Shown here in pieces: positions 16,402 to 25,240 of a DNA stretch of 35,936 nucleotides. Made by a program: the position numbers and the translations under genes. This stretch comes from Desertivirga sp966211215. Its GTDB lineage: Bacteria; Bacteroidota; Bacteroidia; Sphingobacteriales; Sphingobacteriaceae. The stretch's first letter is position 1. Each line of letters starts with the position of its first letter. The stretch is from NCBI GenBank assembly GCA_966211215.1, contig CBIHNR010000029.1, positions 1 through 35,936 on the forward strand, written 5' to 3'. Below the pieces are notes generated by a model that saw nothing but the letters and a program-made list of their open reading frames with translations, ran no database searches and was not told the DNA's origin.

Positions 16402-19400
16402 TTAACTTAACCATACCTTCATCATAGACACCAATTTGTCAACGTCAACAGGCTTAGATACGTAATCATTAGCACCCGCCTCAATACATTTCTCCTTATC
16501 GTTTTTCATTGCTTTTGCAGTTAACGAAAGAATTGGCAATCTTGAAAAACGATCCTGCTTTCTTATCTCTCTCATAGCTTCATAACCGTCCATTTCCGGC
16601 ATCATGATATCCATTAATACAATATCAGTATCTGGATTATCATTTAATTTATTTAGTGCATCAATACCGTTAGTTGCAATTTCAATATTCATATTATAGC
16701 CTTGCAAGGCACTTGATAAGGCAAATATGTTGCGCATATCGTCATCAACCAGAAGGACAGATTTATTAGCAAGAGTTTTATTTAGTGAAACGGTTGAATT
16801 TGAATGTGATGGTGCCCTTTGTGTAAACGACTTCCTACTGGTATTTTTCACCTTATTCATGAACAGGTTAACTTCGTCCATTAATCTATCATTTGGCCTA
16901 TCGATTTTTAATACCATAGCATGAGTATGTTTCAAAACCCTTGACATACTTTCCTTACTCATCTCCATTGCAGTATTGATTATGACCGGAGTTTCACCCC
17001 ATCTTTCGTCTTCTTTGATCTTATCAAGAAGGTCAAGCCCTGAAATGTCTGGAAGGTTTACATCAAGGATTATGCAATCAAAGTCATCTTCGCTTTTCAG
17101 TGCTTTAATAGCCTCATCTCCATTGAAAGCTTGTACAACATGTACGCTATGGCTCGCCAATTGCTTTCTAAGATTTTCACTCTGTATTTCATGGTCTTCA
17201 ACTATAAGTACCTTGCTCAATGAAAACGAGTAATTGGTCAGAACATCAAAGGCCTCCAGCAATTTCTCCTGGCCTACCGGCTTTTTAAGAAATCCTATTG
17301 CACCTTGACTTTTTGCTTTAACAATGCCACCATCCCCAGCAGACATCATATGAACAGGTATATTTTTGGTTTTGGGATTTTCCTTTAATTTTTTAAGCAC
17401 TTCCCATCCATCCATTACGGGAAGCATAATATCTAAAATAATCGAGTCAGGTAAATGCTCAAAAGCCATTTCTAAGCCCTTATCGCCACTATGAGCCAAA
17501 ACAGGCTTAAATCCACGATCGATTGCATAATTTTTAAGGATATTAGCAAAGTTTAAATCATCTTCAACAATAAGCATGAGATGCTCTTTCGTGGCATTGG
17601 CAACGACAACAGGCTCCTTCGCTGTTTTTGTGACTGGCACATATTGTTGAACAGGTACTTCCGCCACAGGTTCTATTGATTGTATATTAGCTGATTGTGT
17701 ATTAACCTGAGGCACATAATCCTTATGATTTATTGGCAGATATAAAGTAAACGTACTTCCCTCGTTTGGAGCACTTACGACCTGGATTTCGCCGCCTAAA
17801 ACAGAAGCTAATTCTCTGCTGATTGATAATCCTAAACCAGTGCCTCCAAATTTTCGGCTGGTAGAGCCATCCGCCTGTTGAAATGCTTCAAAGATGGCTT
17901 TCTGTTTGTCAATAGGAATTCCAATACCAGTATCTTTAACAGAAAATGCCAGGACTGTATTTTCTGCTGCGTCTGCTAAATCAGCTCGACTGTAAATAAC
18001 GTTAGCCGGTGCAAAGTCGATGTTAAGCGACACTGAACCATTTTCGGACGTAAATTTAAACGCGTTGGATAGTAGATTTTTCAAGATCTGGTTCAAACGT
18101 ACCCCATCGGAAACCAGCGTTGCAGGCACCATTGAGTCAATATTTATGCCATATTGGACATTTTTAGATCTTGCTACTTCTTTAAATAGTAGTTCAATGC
18201 TATGCCTAACTTCAGAAACATCTATCTCTTCTATAGTTAAGTCTATCTTACCTGACTCAATTTTTGAAAGATCCAGAATATCATTAATTAAAGTAAGTAG
18301 GTCACTGCCTGAATTATGAATTACGCTAGCATACTTAATCTGCTCTTCATCCAGATTATTTTTTTGATTTTCTTTCAATATACGGGCAAGGATGCTATTT
18401 AAGGGAGTGCGCAATTCATGACTCATATTAGCAAGGAACTCTGATTTGTATTTCCCTGCGAGCTCCAACTCTTCTGCTTTCTTTGTGATTGATTCTCTCG
18501 CCAGGTCAACTAAACGGTTACGTTCCTCTAATTCCTCTGCTTTTTCTTCAAGTTCTGAATTGATTTCACGCAACTCATCTTGTTGTGCCCGCAACTCTTC
18601 TTCAGATGACTGAAGCGACTGCGTTTTATTAACAAGTTCTTCATTAGTAGTGCGCAATTCTTCTTGCTGGGCTTCAAGTTCCTCAGCTTGCTGCTGAGTC
18701 TCCTGTAACAGTTGCTGAATTTGCAATCTTGCTTGGGCAGTGTTTAGTCCCACTCCAATAATATCTGCAACCGTTTCAACAAAATCCAGCTTCACAGGTG
18801 TAATCGGATTGGCAAATCCTAATTCTATTACACCCTTAATTTCATTTTCGAATAAAAAAGGCTGTATTAATAAACTATGCGGAACAACTTCACCTATACC
18901 CGAAGTTATCTTCACATAGTCCGCCGGGAGATTATTGAATACAATGGCTTTCTTTTCTAAAACAGCCTGCCCTAGTAATCCTTCACCAGGCTCTATAATA
19001 TTGTTATTATGTTTTCGATGCGTAAAAGCATACGTACCAGAAAGTTTAAGATACTTTCCAGCGTCATCCATTACATAAATGGTAGCCACCTGGGCTTCAA
19101 GATGCTTAGCTAATTCGTTAACCACTTTATTGGTCAGTTCATTAACGTCAACTACTCCTCTCATGATCCGGTCTAGGGAAGAAAACCCGGTAAGCATCCA
19201 GTTTTGAGTAAGGTTTTCATCTGAAACTACCTTCAATTCCTCGTTAGCTTTTACAACACTCTCTTCTATAAGCTTTTGGGCTTTAAAAGTGCTAGTAATA
19301 AACCTAACCAGTATTAATAGAACAATTACTTCGAGAATTAATAAACCAAAAATTATAGAAGTAGATCTGGTGTTCAGGTCATTTTCCTGTTGCTCTCCTT

Positions 19401-19911
19401 TAACAAGTAGCTTATTCTGTGCCTCTGTTATGTTAATAACGATACTTTTGATTTTCTTTGACAATAAGTTTCCTTTTCTCTGCAGAGCAAGTTGAGCCCC
19501 ATTGTTAAAGCTGCCCTCATTTGTTGCTTTAATTATACTCTCCAATTCCTCCATTTTTTGGGAGGCATAAAAATTTAAGGTATCAACGCGGTTTACATTC
19601 TCCTGATCACCGGCAACAGCCAGCCTCAACTCTTGTATAGCTGGAGCTACTATTTTGTGTGAAATATTATAGGGTTCTAAGAAGTTTTCATCCCCTGATA
19701 AAAGATATCCCCGGGCACCAACCTCTGCATCGGATAGTAGCTGCTGAACTTTATTAAGCTTTAGTAGAACTTTGCGAGTTGCAGCAAGGCCTGCATCATC
19801 TGATTGCAGGGAATTAATGGCTTTGTAAGAAGTAAACGTTAAAGCAAAGCCGCACAAGAAGAAAGCAATAAATCCATAAAGGATTTGCTGTTGAAAAGTT
19901 AATTTGAACAT
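16402..19911 (-). CDS. Hybrid histidine kinase: CHASE3-like sensor, GAF, kinase core, three receivers
   Basis: 1169 residues from the ATG at 19911; a TTG 45 nt upstream would add 15 residues and is less likely. Domains in order: membrane helix 10-27; CHASE3-like periplasmic helices 35-180 (with DAEVGARGYLLSG at 61-73); membrane helix 186-206; GAF 255-395; a long Gln/Glu coiled coil 395-485; HisKA with His498 (MSHELRTP); HATPase with N612/N615 (LKNLLSNAFKF), DTGIGIP and GGTGLGL; receivers with Asp827, Asp950 and Asp1101. The first and third receivers keep the Lys-Pro switch pair; the second has only LKIDRP. There is no HPt or output domain, so phosphate should pass to another protein. A STAS-like gene follows. 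Confidence 0.93.
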   Translation of the reverse strand: MFKLTFQQQILYGFIAFFLCGFALTFTSYKAINSLQSDDAGLAATRKVLLKLNKVQQLLSDAEVGARGYLLSGDENFLEPYNISHKIVAPAIQELRLAVAGDQENVNRVDTLNFYASQKMEELESIIKATNEGSFNNGAQLALQRKGNLLSKKIKSIVINITEAQNKLLVKGEQQENDLNTRSTSIIFGLLILEVIVLLILVRFITSTFKAQKLIEESVVKANEELKVVSDENLTQNWMLTGFSSLDRIMRGVVDVNELTNKVVNELAKHLEAQVATIYVMDDAGKYLKLSGTYAFTHRKHNNNIIEPGEGLLGQAVLEKKAIVFNNLPADYVKITSGIGEVVPHSLLIQPFLFENEIKGVIELGFANPITPVKLDFVETVADIIGVGLNTAQARLQIQQLLQETQQQAEELEAQQEELRTTNEELVNKTQSLQSSEEELRAQQDELREINSELEEKAEELEERNRLVDLARESITKKAEELELAGKYKSEFLANMSHELRTPLNSILARILKENQKNNLDEEQIKYASVIHNSGSDLLTLINDILDLSKIESGKIDLTIEEIDVSEVRHSIELLFKEVARSKNVQYGINIDSMVPATLVSDGVRLNQILKNLLSNAFKFTSENGSVSLNIDFAPANVIYSRADLADAAENTVLAFSVKDTGIGIPIDKQKAIFEAFQQADGSTSRKFGGTGLGLSISRELASVLGGEIQVVSAPNEGSTFTLYLPINHKDYVPQVNTQSANIQSIEPVAEVPVQQYVPVTKTAKEPVVVANATKEHLMLIVEDDLNFANILKNYAIDRGFKPVLAHSGDKGLEMAFEHLPDSIILDIMLPVMDGWEVLKKLKENPKTKNIPVHMMSAGDGGIVKAKSQGAIGFLKKPVGQEKLLEAFDVLTNYSFSLSKVLIVEDHEIQSENLRKQLASHSVHVVQAFNGDEAIKALKSEDDFDCIILDVNLPDISGLDLLDKIKEDERWGETPVIINTAMEMSKESMSRVLKHTHAMVLKIDRPNDRLMDEVNLFMNKVKNTSRKSFTQRAPSHSNSTVSLNKTLANKSVLLVDDDMRNIFALSSALQGYNMNIEIATNGIDALNKLNDNPDTDIVLMDIMMPEMDGYEAMREIRKQDRFSRLPILSLTAKAMKNDKEKCIEAGANDYVSKPVDVDKLVSMMKVWLS

Positions 19912-20523
19912 GAATAATTGAATAAGGTTAAGTAATTCCCCCGTTAACCCAAGCAACTTGAGTTAACTTATTTTCAAAACAAAACGAGAGCGGCTTTGGT
20001 TATATATATTTTTTATCACCAAACTCAACAAAATTAATTGTTTTTCAAAAGAAGTGAAATAAATTTCCCATATAAGTTCTGAAAACTTCTTACCGAAAAA
20101 CGAACCTCACACAACACACTCACAATCAATATTTTACAAATAAACCTTAACTGAATTAGTAAAAAAAAGACTATTCTTTGACACTTTATTTCGCGATTAA
20201 ACAAAGATTTTCGCGGCATTGAAGATGCTATAGGCTAAGTCAACAGCCTTCTAAAAGCCAGGAATACATGTCGGCACCCAGCGCAAAACTCCTTCAGCCC
20301 GTCCTAAACCGATTATGCAATATCATTTGTTTCACTAGATATTCAACAATGTTGAGTAAGTAGTTTTTATTGTTTAAATTGTATGGATTAAATGGCTCCG
20401 AAGCAGGCTAAACCGCAAGAACACTTAGCCAGGATAAGATTTTTCCCATCTAATTTCTGGCCCGCTAAAACGCTAGTATATCTATTGAAGAACAAAGAGT
20501 ATAAATTGGATTTTTTCCAGGAG
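19912..20523. other. 612-nt AT-rich stretch between hybrid kinase and transposase remnant
   Basis: No supported gene. It holds the kinase upstream region and the left flank of the IS1595-type remnant. A TCAAC-AAT-GTTGA palindrome lies at 20343-20355. The reading frame over the remnant could extend upstream to 20392, but that part shows no transposase similarity. No terminal inverted repeat pairing with the right side of the remnant was recognised by eye. Confidence 0.5.
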
Positions 20524-20913
20524 ATGAACATTTTAGAATTTATCGATAAGTTCAAAGATGAAGACTCTTGCAAAGCTTACCTGGCAGAGTATAAATGGAA
20601 AGATGGTTTCAGTTGCCCACGGTGTGGATGCACGGAACACCATCAAAGCAGAGATCCATATTTGCGCAGATGTAAGAAATGTTACCATTCAGAATCGGTA
20701 ACAGCCGGAACGATATTCCATAAGGTTAAATTTCCTTTACGTAAGGCGTTTACGATGGTATATATGATCAGCACCACAAATAAAGGTTTATCCTCAAACC
20801 AATTTGCTAAAACATTGCAAATTAATAAGGACACTGCATGGCTGTTTTCACAGAAAATAAAGCAGGCTATGCAGAGCCAATCCATAGTGGTAAATGAAAG
20901 CGAAAAACATTAA
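20524..20913 (+). pseudogene. Truncated IS1595-family transposase (zinc-ribbon N-terminal part)
   Basis: 129 residues from MNILEFIDKF. The N-terminal zinc ribbon has CPRC at about 31-34 and CKKC at about 51-54. It is followed by the family segment TAGTIFHKVKFPL and a helical stretch ending KIKQAMQSQ. A full IS1595/ISXO2 transposase is around 300 residues with a DDE/N catalytic domain. Here the frame stops after NESEKH, exactly where the catalytic domain should begin. No catalytic residues and no terminal repeats are seen, so it cannot move on its own. It lies just beyond the lysine-catabolism locus. Confidence 0.85.
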
Positions 20914-20923
20914 GGTTGCCCCT

Positions 20924-20968
20924 GCTGCCTGGCTAGCAAATCTGGTTCGCTACATAGCCAGAAGCAGC
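20924..20968. terminator. Imperfect GC-rich hairpin after the ALDH gene
   Basis: GCTGCCTGGCTA at 20924-20935 pairs with TAGCCAG-AA-GCAGC at 20955-20968, giving a 12-bp stem with a 2-nt bulge and a 19-nt loop. It lies 5 nt beyond the stop of the minus-strand ALDH gene and 11 nt after the transposase remnant. There is no U-tract, so intrinsic termination is uncertain; it could instead be a relic of the mobile element's end. Confidence 0.4.
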
Positions 20969-20972
20969 CGCA

Positions 20973-22526
20973 TTACAAGTCGAATCTAATTCCCTGTGCT
21001 AAAGGCATATTACTGCTATAATTGATCGTATTGGTTTGCCTGCGCATATAGGCTTTCCAAGCATCAGAACCAGACTCCCTTCCCCCTCCTGTTTCTTTTT
21101 CGCCTCCAAAGGCTCCGCCAATTTCTGCACCGGATGTTCCGATATTAACATTCGCAATACCACAATCTGAGCCCGAGGCTGAAAGAAATTGCTCTACCTC
21201 GCGCATATTTAATGACATAATGGAAGAAGATAGGCCTTGGGCCACCGAATTTTGAATAGCTATTGCTTCATCAATTATATGATACTTTATCAGGTATAAA
21301 ATCGGAGCAAAAGTTTCCTTCTGAACTATTTCAAAGGCGGGGCCAACTTCAGCAATACAGGGCTTTACATAACATCCACTTTGATAACCTTCGCCGTTTA
21401 ACAGGCCACCTTCAATTGCAAATTTGCCACCTTCGTCTCTGCACGCTTCTATTGCTTTCAGATACTGCTCAACTGCGGTCTCATCAATTAAAGGCCCCAT
21501 GTGGTTCGATTCATCTAGTGGGTTTCCAATCCTGACCTGTTTATATGCGTTAATTAATTTATTTTTGAAGTCTTCATAAATAGAGTAATGAATAATCAGG
21601 CGCCGTGTTGAGGTACAACGCTGCCCTGCTGTTCCTATCGCCCCAAAAACGGCGGCAGTCAAAGCAATCTCCTGGTCTGCCTCTGGACTAATTATAATGG
21701 CATTATTCCCCCCTAGTTCCAATAATGAGCGCCCTAACCTTGCCGCAACTGCTCCGGCTACTTTCTTTCCCATAGCTGTTGAACCAGTAGCCGACACCAG
21801 TGAAATTCGCGGATCATGAGAGATGAGTTCGCCTATCTCATTGGCACCTGTAACCAAACAAGACACGCCTTCCGGCACATTGTTGCGCTTAAAAACCTTT
21901 GCAACGATATGTTGGCAGGCAATAGCAGTTAATGGTGTTTTATGGGAAGGTTTCCAAATACAAACGTCGCCACAAACCCAGGCTAACATGCTGTTCCACG
22001 CCCATACCGCGGCTGGAAAATTGAACGCCGTGATGATTCCTACTACGCCCAGCGGATGGTATTGCTCGTACATGCGGTGCCCTGGCCTTTCAGAATGCAT
22101 TGTTTGCCCATACAATTGCCGCGACAAACCACAGGCGAAATCGCAAATGTCAATTACTTCCTGCACTTCGCCCATTCCCTCTTGCAAGCTTTTGCCCATT
22201 TCATAAGAAATCAGCAAGCCCAAATCTTTTTTATGTTCCCTGAACGAGTTACCAATTTGCCTAACAATTTCACCCCGCCTGGGAGCCGGGACATCCCGCC
22301 AGCAAACGAAAGAATCTTTAGCCACCTCCACAACGAAGTTGTACTCTTTCGCCGATGTTAGGCCTGCTGTCGCAATCAGTTTGCCATCTACCGGAGAATA
22401 AGATTCAATTGAGTTGTCTGTATGAATCCATTCACTGCCTGTTGATACACCGGAGTTATGGCTGTTTATTAATAAAGCGTTTAAAAACTTTAAATTTTCT
22501 TCGATTTGAACGGTAGTGTGAGACAT
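20973..22526 (-). CDS. ALDH7-type alpha-aminoadipic semialdehyde dehydrogenase
   Basis: A 517-residue NAD(P)-dependent aldehyde dehydrogenase. The catalytic Cys304 lies in GQRCTSTRR and the general base Glu270 in LELGGNN; ITAFNFPAAVWAWN carries the cofactor-binding Asn region. The C-terminal signature (TSGAEIGGAFGGEK, GGGRESGSDAWKAYMRR, TINYS, LAQGI) is that of ALDH7A1 (antiquitin) and bacterial AmaB. These oxidise alpha-aminoadipic semialdehyde, or its cyclic form piperideine-6-carboxylate, to alpha-aminoadipate in lysine breakdown. It is divergent from an Lrp-type regulator (107 nt apart) and close to a saccharopine-dehydrogenase-like gene and a DUF1338 gene, which supports that role. Confidence 0.93.
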   Translation of the reverse strand: MSHTTVQIEENLKFLNALLINSHNSGVSTGSEWIHTDNSIESYSPVDGKLIATAGLTSAKEYNFVVEVAKDSFVCWRDVPAPRRGEIVRQIGNSFREHKKDLGLLISYEMGKSLQEGMGEVQEVIDICDFACGLSRQLYGQTMHSERPGHRMYEQYHPLGVVGIITAFNFPAAVWAWNSMLAWVCGDVCIWKPSHKTPLTAIACQHIVAKVFKRNNVPEGVSCLVTGANEIGELISHDPRISLVSATGSTAMGKKVAGAVAARLGRSLLELGGNNAIIISPEADQEIALTAAVFGAIGTAGQRCTSTRRLIIHYSIYEDFKNKLINAYKQVRIGNPLDESNHMGPLIDETAVEQYLKAIEACRDEGGKFAIEGGLLNGEGYQSGCYVKPCIAEVGPAFEIVQKETFAPILYLIKYHIIDEAIAIQNSVAQGLSSSIMSLNMREVEQFLSASGSDCGIANVNIGTSGAEIGGAFGGEKETGGGRESGSDAWKAYMRRQTNTINYSSNMPLAQGIRFDL

Positions 22527-22633
22527 CTGAATAAGTGTTTAATTTATTAGTAGTACTAGTATTAAACTTATTGTTTCCCTTACGGTTTACTGCTTGGATA
22601 ATTTTATTAATATTACGTTTTTATGCAGATACG
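22527..22633. promoter_or_regulatory. Divergent ALDH/Lrp control region
   Basis: 107 AT-rich nt between the ALDH start (minus) and the Lrp start (plus). It contains the palindrome TAGTACTA (22551-22558), a TTACGGTTTAC segment (22580-22590) echoing the TTTACGGTGTAAA palindrome before the DUF1338 gene, and TAATATTA near 22606. Lrp autoregulation and co-control of the ALDH gene are inferred from arrangement. Confidence 0.45.
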
Positions 22634-23098
22634 ATGGGCGACAAATATGTTTTAGATGAGATTGACCGTAAAATAATAGCTGAACTGCAAGGTGACGCCG
22701 AGAAGCCGTATATCCAGATTGCCAAGTCATTGCAAATCTCAAATTCTCTCGTTCATCAACGAATTTCGCGCCTTAAGCAATCCAATATTATTGAAGCCAC
22801 ACAAATCAGCTTAAGTGAAAAGGAACTAGGTTATGAAAGCAGCGCTTTTACCGGAGTAATTTTAAAAGAAGACCCGAATTCAAAAAACATTATAGCTGCA
22901 CTTCAACAAATTCCTGAGATTGTTGAATGCTACTACGTCTCTGGCCAGTACACCTTGTTTCTCAAAATAGTAGCCCGAAACAATGAACATCTGCGAGAGG
23001 TTCTGTACGAAAAAATTGATGCAATTGGCGGAATTCTCCGGACAGAAACAACCATTAATTTCGGTACTGTATTTAAACGAGGCTGCCCTCTACCTTAG
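22634..23098 (+). CDS. Lrp/AsnC-family transcriptional regulator
   Basis: 154 residues from the ATG at 22634. An upstream in-frame GTG at 22535 would add 33 hydrophobic residues not found in the family and is rejected. The N-terminal winged helix-turn-helix starts LDEIDRKIIAELQGDA and carries LQISNSLVHQRISRLKQSNII; the C-terminal RAM (ligand/oligomerisation) domain includes GYESSAFTGVIL, VECYYVSGQYTLFLKIVA and TTINFGTVFK. Lrp-type proteins commonly sense amino acids. Its place between the ALDH7 and saccharopine-dehydrogenase-like genes suggests it senses lysine or a breakdown product. The stop is 2 nt from that of the convergent downstream gene. Confidence 0.93.
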   Translation: MGDKYVLDEIDRKIIAELQGDAEKPYIQIAKSLQISNSLVHQRISRLKQSNIIEATQISLSEKELGYESSAFTGVILKEDPNSKNIIAALQQIPEIVECYYVSGQYTLFLKIVARNNEHLREVLYEKIDAIGGILRTETTINFGTVFKRGCPLP

Positions 23099-23100
23099 TA

Positions 23101-24288
23101 TTACGCCGCAACTGTTATACTGCCGTTGATATTATCTCCTGTTTTATTTCCATAATAAACTGCCTGTATAAAAGGCCCATTTAAAAACTCTTCAGGATTA
23201 ATCTGGCTTTGCAAAATAGCACCTGAAAGATTCCTTAGCAGGAGCATCCTGGCACACTCAGCCATAGGCGCTGCCGTAGTTAGTTGGATTGCCCGTAACC
23301 TTGCATTTCCAACCATACCAGGATAAATCTTAAAGGCCTTTTCAACAGAGCGAAGACACCCTGATATATCAAATCCCTTTACAATGGCATAGATAATTAC
23401 CATGTCATTATCCATTGCGGGAACGGTTGAAAGCATTGTTTTTTCGAGGTAACCTACCTTATCGTGATTATCAGGAGCACAACTCAAAATCCCTTTCACC
23501 CAGTCGTAATGCCCCGGATACCTCAGTGTTTTATAGTCTAGACTTCGGGCTATCCCTTCAAAAGCATCGGGTAGGTCGGCTGCACCACCTGAAGTAAAAC
23601 TTTCTTCGTAAGTTGTTCCATTTATGATTACAGGATACTGTTCAGTCAGGGATGGCATTACCGATTTTTTATAGTTGCGGACAACATTGGCATCTTTTAA
23701 ATACTCGGTTGCTACACCTATAGGACTCCAGGTAAAGCCATAAAAGTGAGGCGCTTCCACATTTTCTGTTAAAGCGCCCACTTTCATCCCTATGTACTCA
23801 ACTTCTTTAATTCCATATTGCTTTACAAACTCATGGTATAGCGAATTTGCCAAAATATTAATAAAGCCCGGCGCCAATCCGGTCTGAAGCACAAAGCCAG
23901 TAGGCGCGTTTTCAGCTAACTTAATTAGCTGGTTGGTTTCACTTACATATTCCGTAAGGTTAACGTAATGCAGATTGTATTTCCTGGCAATAGCACCTAT
24001 GCGAGGCGCCTCGCTGCCTGGGAGGCAATCGAGTACAATATCTGCCTCCGCAAAAACATTACCCGGAAGGCTTTCATACATTGCCGGAAAATCAAAAGCA
24101 CTTGCTTCGATGCCATTGGAATTACCGCTATTAATCCAGTCTGCAGCTTGTTTGGCAATATTAACATCTCTATCGCCGATACTTATTTCGAGATTGAAAT
24201 CTGCATATTCTGCGAGGATCAATCCTACTGCACGCCCTATTCCCCCGGCCCCTGCTATTACAACTTTATGGGTTTTGAACTCTTTCAT
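23101..24288 (-). CDS. Saccharopine dehydrogenase-family enzyme (saccharopine or lysine 6-dehydrogenase)
   Basis: 395 residues. An N-terminal Rossmann fold has GAGGIGRA at 13-20 and an acidic end to the second strand (SIGDRD). The C-terminal saccharopine-dehydrogenase domain contains GLAPGFINILA, FTSGGAADLPDAF and YKTLRYPGHYDW. Family members of this length include saccharopine dehydrogenase (giving aminoadipic semialdehyde and glutamate) and bacterial L-lysine 6-dehydrogenase (making the semialdehyde directly from lysine). No lysine-ketoglutarate reductase partner lies nearby, which would fit the second option, but this is inference. It starts 5 nt after the DUF1338 stop, so the two form an operon. 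Confidence 0.88.
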   Translation of the reverse strand: MKEFKTHKVVIAGAGGIGRAVGLILAEYADFNLEISIGDRDVNIAKQAADWINSGNSNGIEASAFDFPAMYESLPGNVFAEADIVLDCLPGSEAPRIGAIARKYNLHYVNLTEYVSETNQLIKLAENAPTGFVLQTGLAPGFINILANSLYHEFVKQYGIKEVEYIGMKVGALTENVEAPHFYGFTWSPIGVATEYLKDANVVRNYKKSVMPSLTEQYPVIINGTTYEESFTSGGAADLPDAFEGIARSLDYKTLRYPGHYDWVKGILSCAPDNHDKVGYLEKTMLSTVPAMDNDMVIIYAIVKGFDISGCLRSVEKAFKIYPGMVGNARLRAIQLTTAAPMAECARMLLLRNLSGAILQSQINPEEFLNGPFIQAVYYGNKTGDNINGSITVAA

Positions 24289-24293
24289 AGGAA

Positions 24294-25115
24294 CTATTTT
24301 GAATGAGCTTTTTCAGCCAGTGAAACATTGGTGCTTTCGAAAATTTTATCGGCAGAAGCTGCAATAAAGCCCTGGTACAACTCACCATCTGGCTTTTCAT
24401 ACCTTCGAGCGAACTCGTAATAGCAGCTTGGAATGCTTTTAATTTTATCGCCAAAGACAATTGGAACCAAATCTGCTAGTGTGCTTGATTGTTCCAGCAA
24501 CTGTTCTGGAGTGCCTTTAATTTCACCGCCTGAATCATTTAGTTTGTAGCCATTGGCTTTCACAAAGTCATTTACTTCCTGAAGGCTTTTAAAGGTTTTT
24601 AAATAATTGACAAATACAGTGAAGTGATTAGCGCAAAAGCCATAAACATACATCCATGAAGCATATTCTGATTCTTTCTGGAGAAAATCATAGTCTTCAT
24701 AATCTAAATCCCATAATCTTCCCTTGAGCAAAAGCGTATTCATATCGATATCGTTGTATGGAATTTCGCCAAGAATCTTTGCCACTATAGCTCTTAACCC
24801 TTCAGAGCACTGCTCAAGCAATAATTCACTGATAAATATTTTTGGATAGCCCTTTCCTTCAGGATGCTCATAATGGTGGGCGAATAGCTTTTTCTCTTTA
24901 AACCAATAGTCACCTTTTTCGACATAGCCAATCGCTTTAAAAGGTGCTGCAATCACGTCAATGCCCACTCTTGGATCGTTAAAGGTTCGGATGGCAATAT
25001 GGTCGTTTTCAATTTGCTCACCGCGGTCTTCAAATATGCGGCGAATGTGTTTAGCGGAGGGAGTTATGGTAGTATAATTCTCCCATAATTGTTCAAATAA
25101 CTGCTGCTTATTCAT
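24294..25115 (-). CDS. DUF1338 protein, probable 2-oxoadipate dioxygenase/decarboxylase (HglS-like)
   Basis: 273 residues. DUF1338 enzymes such as HglS of Pseudomonas putida are Fe(II)-dependent and turn 2-oxoadipate into 2-hydroxyglutarate in lysine catabolism. Candidate metal ligands are His39 (in DHIAIRTF), His164 (in CANHFTVF) and Glu234 (in CYYEFARRY), a 2-His-1-Glu set. Arg43, four residues after His39, matches the His-x3-Arg spacing recalled for HglS. It is of the short form, against about 460 residues in Pseudomonas. It is the first gene of a two-gene operon with the saccharopine-dehydrogenase-like gene. A 15-nt inverted repeat straddles its promoter region. Confidence 0.88.
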   Translation of the reverse strand: MNKQQLFEQLWENYTTITPSAKHIRRIFEDRGEQIENDHIAIRTFNDPRVGIDVIAAPFKAIGYVEKGDYWFKEKKLFAHHYEHPEGKGYPKIFISELLLEQCSEGLRAIVAKILGEIPYNDIDMNTLLLKGRLWDLDYEDYDFLQKESEYASWMYVYGFCANHFTVFVNYLKTFKSLQEVNDFVKANGYKLNDSGGEIKGTPEQLLEQSSTLADLVPIVFGDKIKSIPSCYYEFARRYEKPDGELYQGFIAASADKIFESTNVSLAEKAHSK

Positions 25116-25116
25116 A

Positions 25117-25178
25117 ATAGTTATTTTTACGTTATATAAATAAATATATAAAATTATTTACACCGTAAAAACAACTAT
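25117..25178. promoter_or_regulatory. 15-nt inverted repeat around the DUF1338 promoter
   Basis: ATAGTTATTTTTACG at 25117-25131 and CGTAAAAACAACTAT at 25164-25178 are inverted arms matching at 14 of 15 positions, separated by 32 AT-rich nt. Between them, on the minus strand, lies a -7-like TATATTTA. A TTTAC-ACC-GTAAA palindrome (25157-25169) overlaps the right arm. The layout suits an operator, perhaps for the nearby Lrp protein; that link is inferred. Confidence 0.45.
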
Positions 25179-25240
25179 TTGAAAATTTTTATCACATATT
25201 ACAGGTTAAAAAATCATTTTGATACCATCGAACACTGCTC

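Noticed and set aside
19912..19956. TTG-initiated 15-residue extension of the hybrid kinase
   Set aside because: The ATG at 19911 directly precedes the first membrane helix, as usual in such kinases, and is the stronger start.
20034..20219. 61-codon minus-strand frame upstream of the hybrid kinase
   Set aside because: Low-complexity hydrophobic/basic composition from AT-rich DNA with no recognisable domain; it lies in the kinase upstream region.
22535..22633. GTG-initiated N-terminal extension of the Lrp gene
   Set aside because: It adds 33 hydrophobic residues not found in Lrp proteins and covers the divergent promoter region; the ATG at 22634 gives the standard N-terminus.
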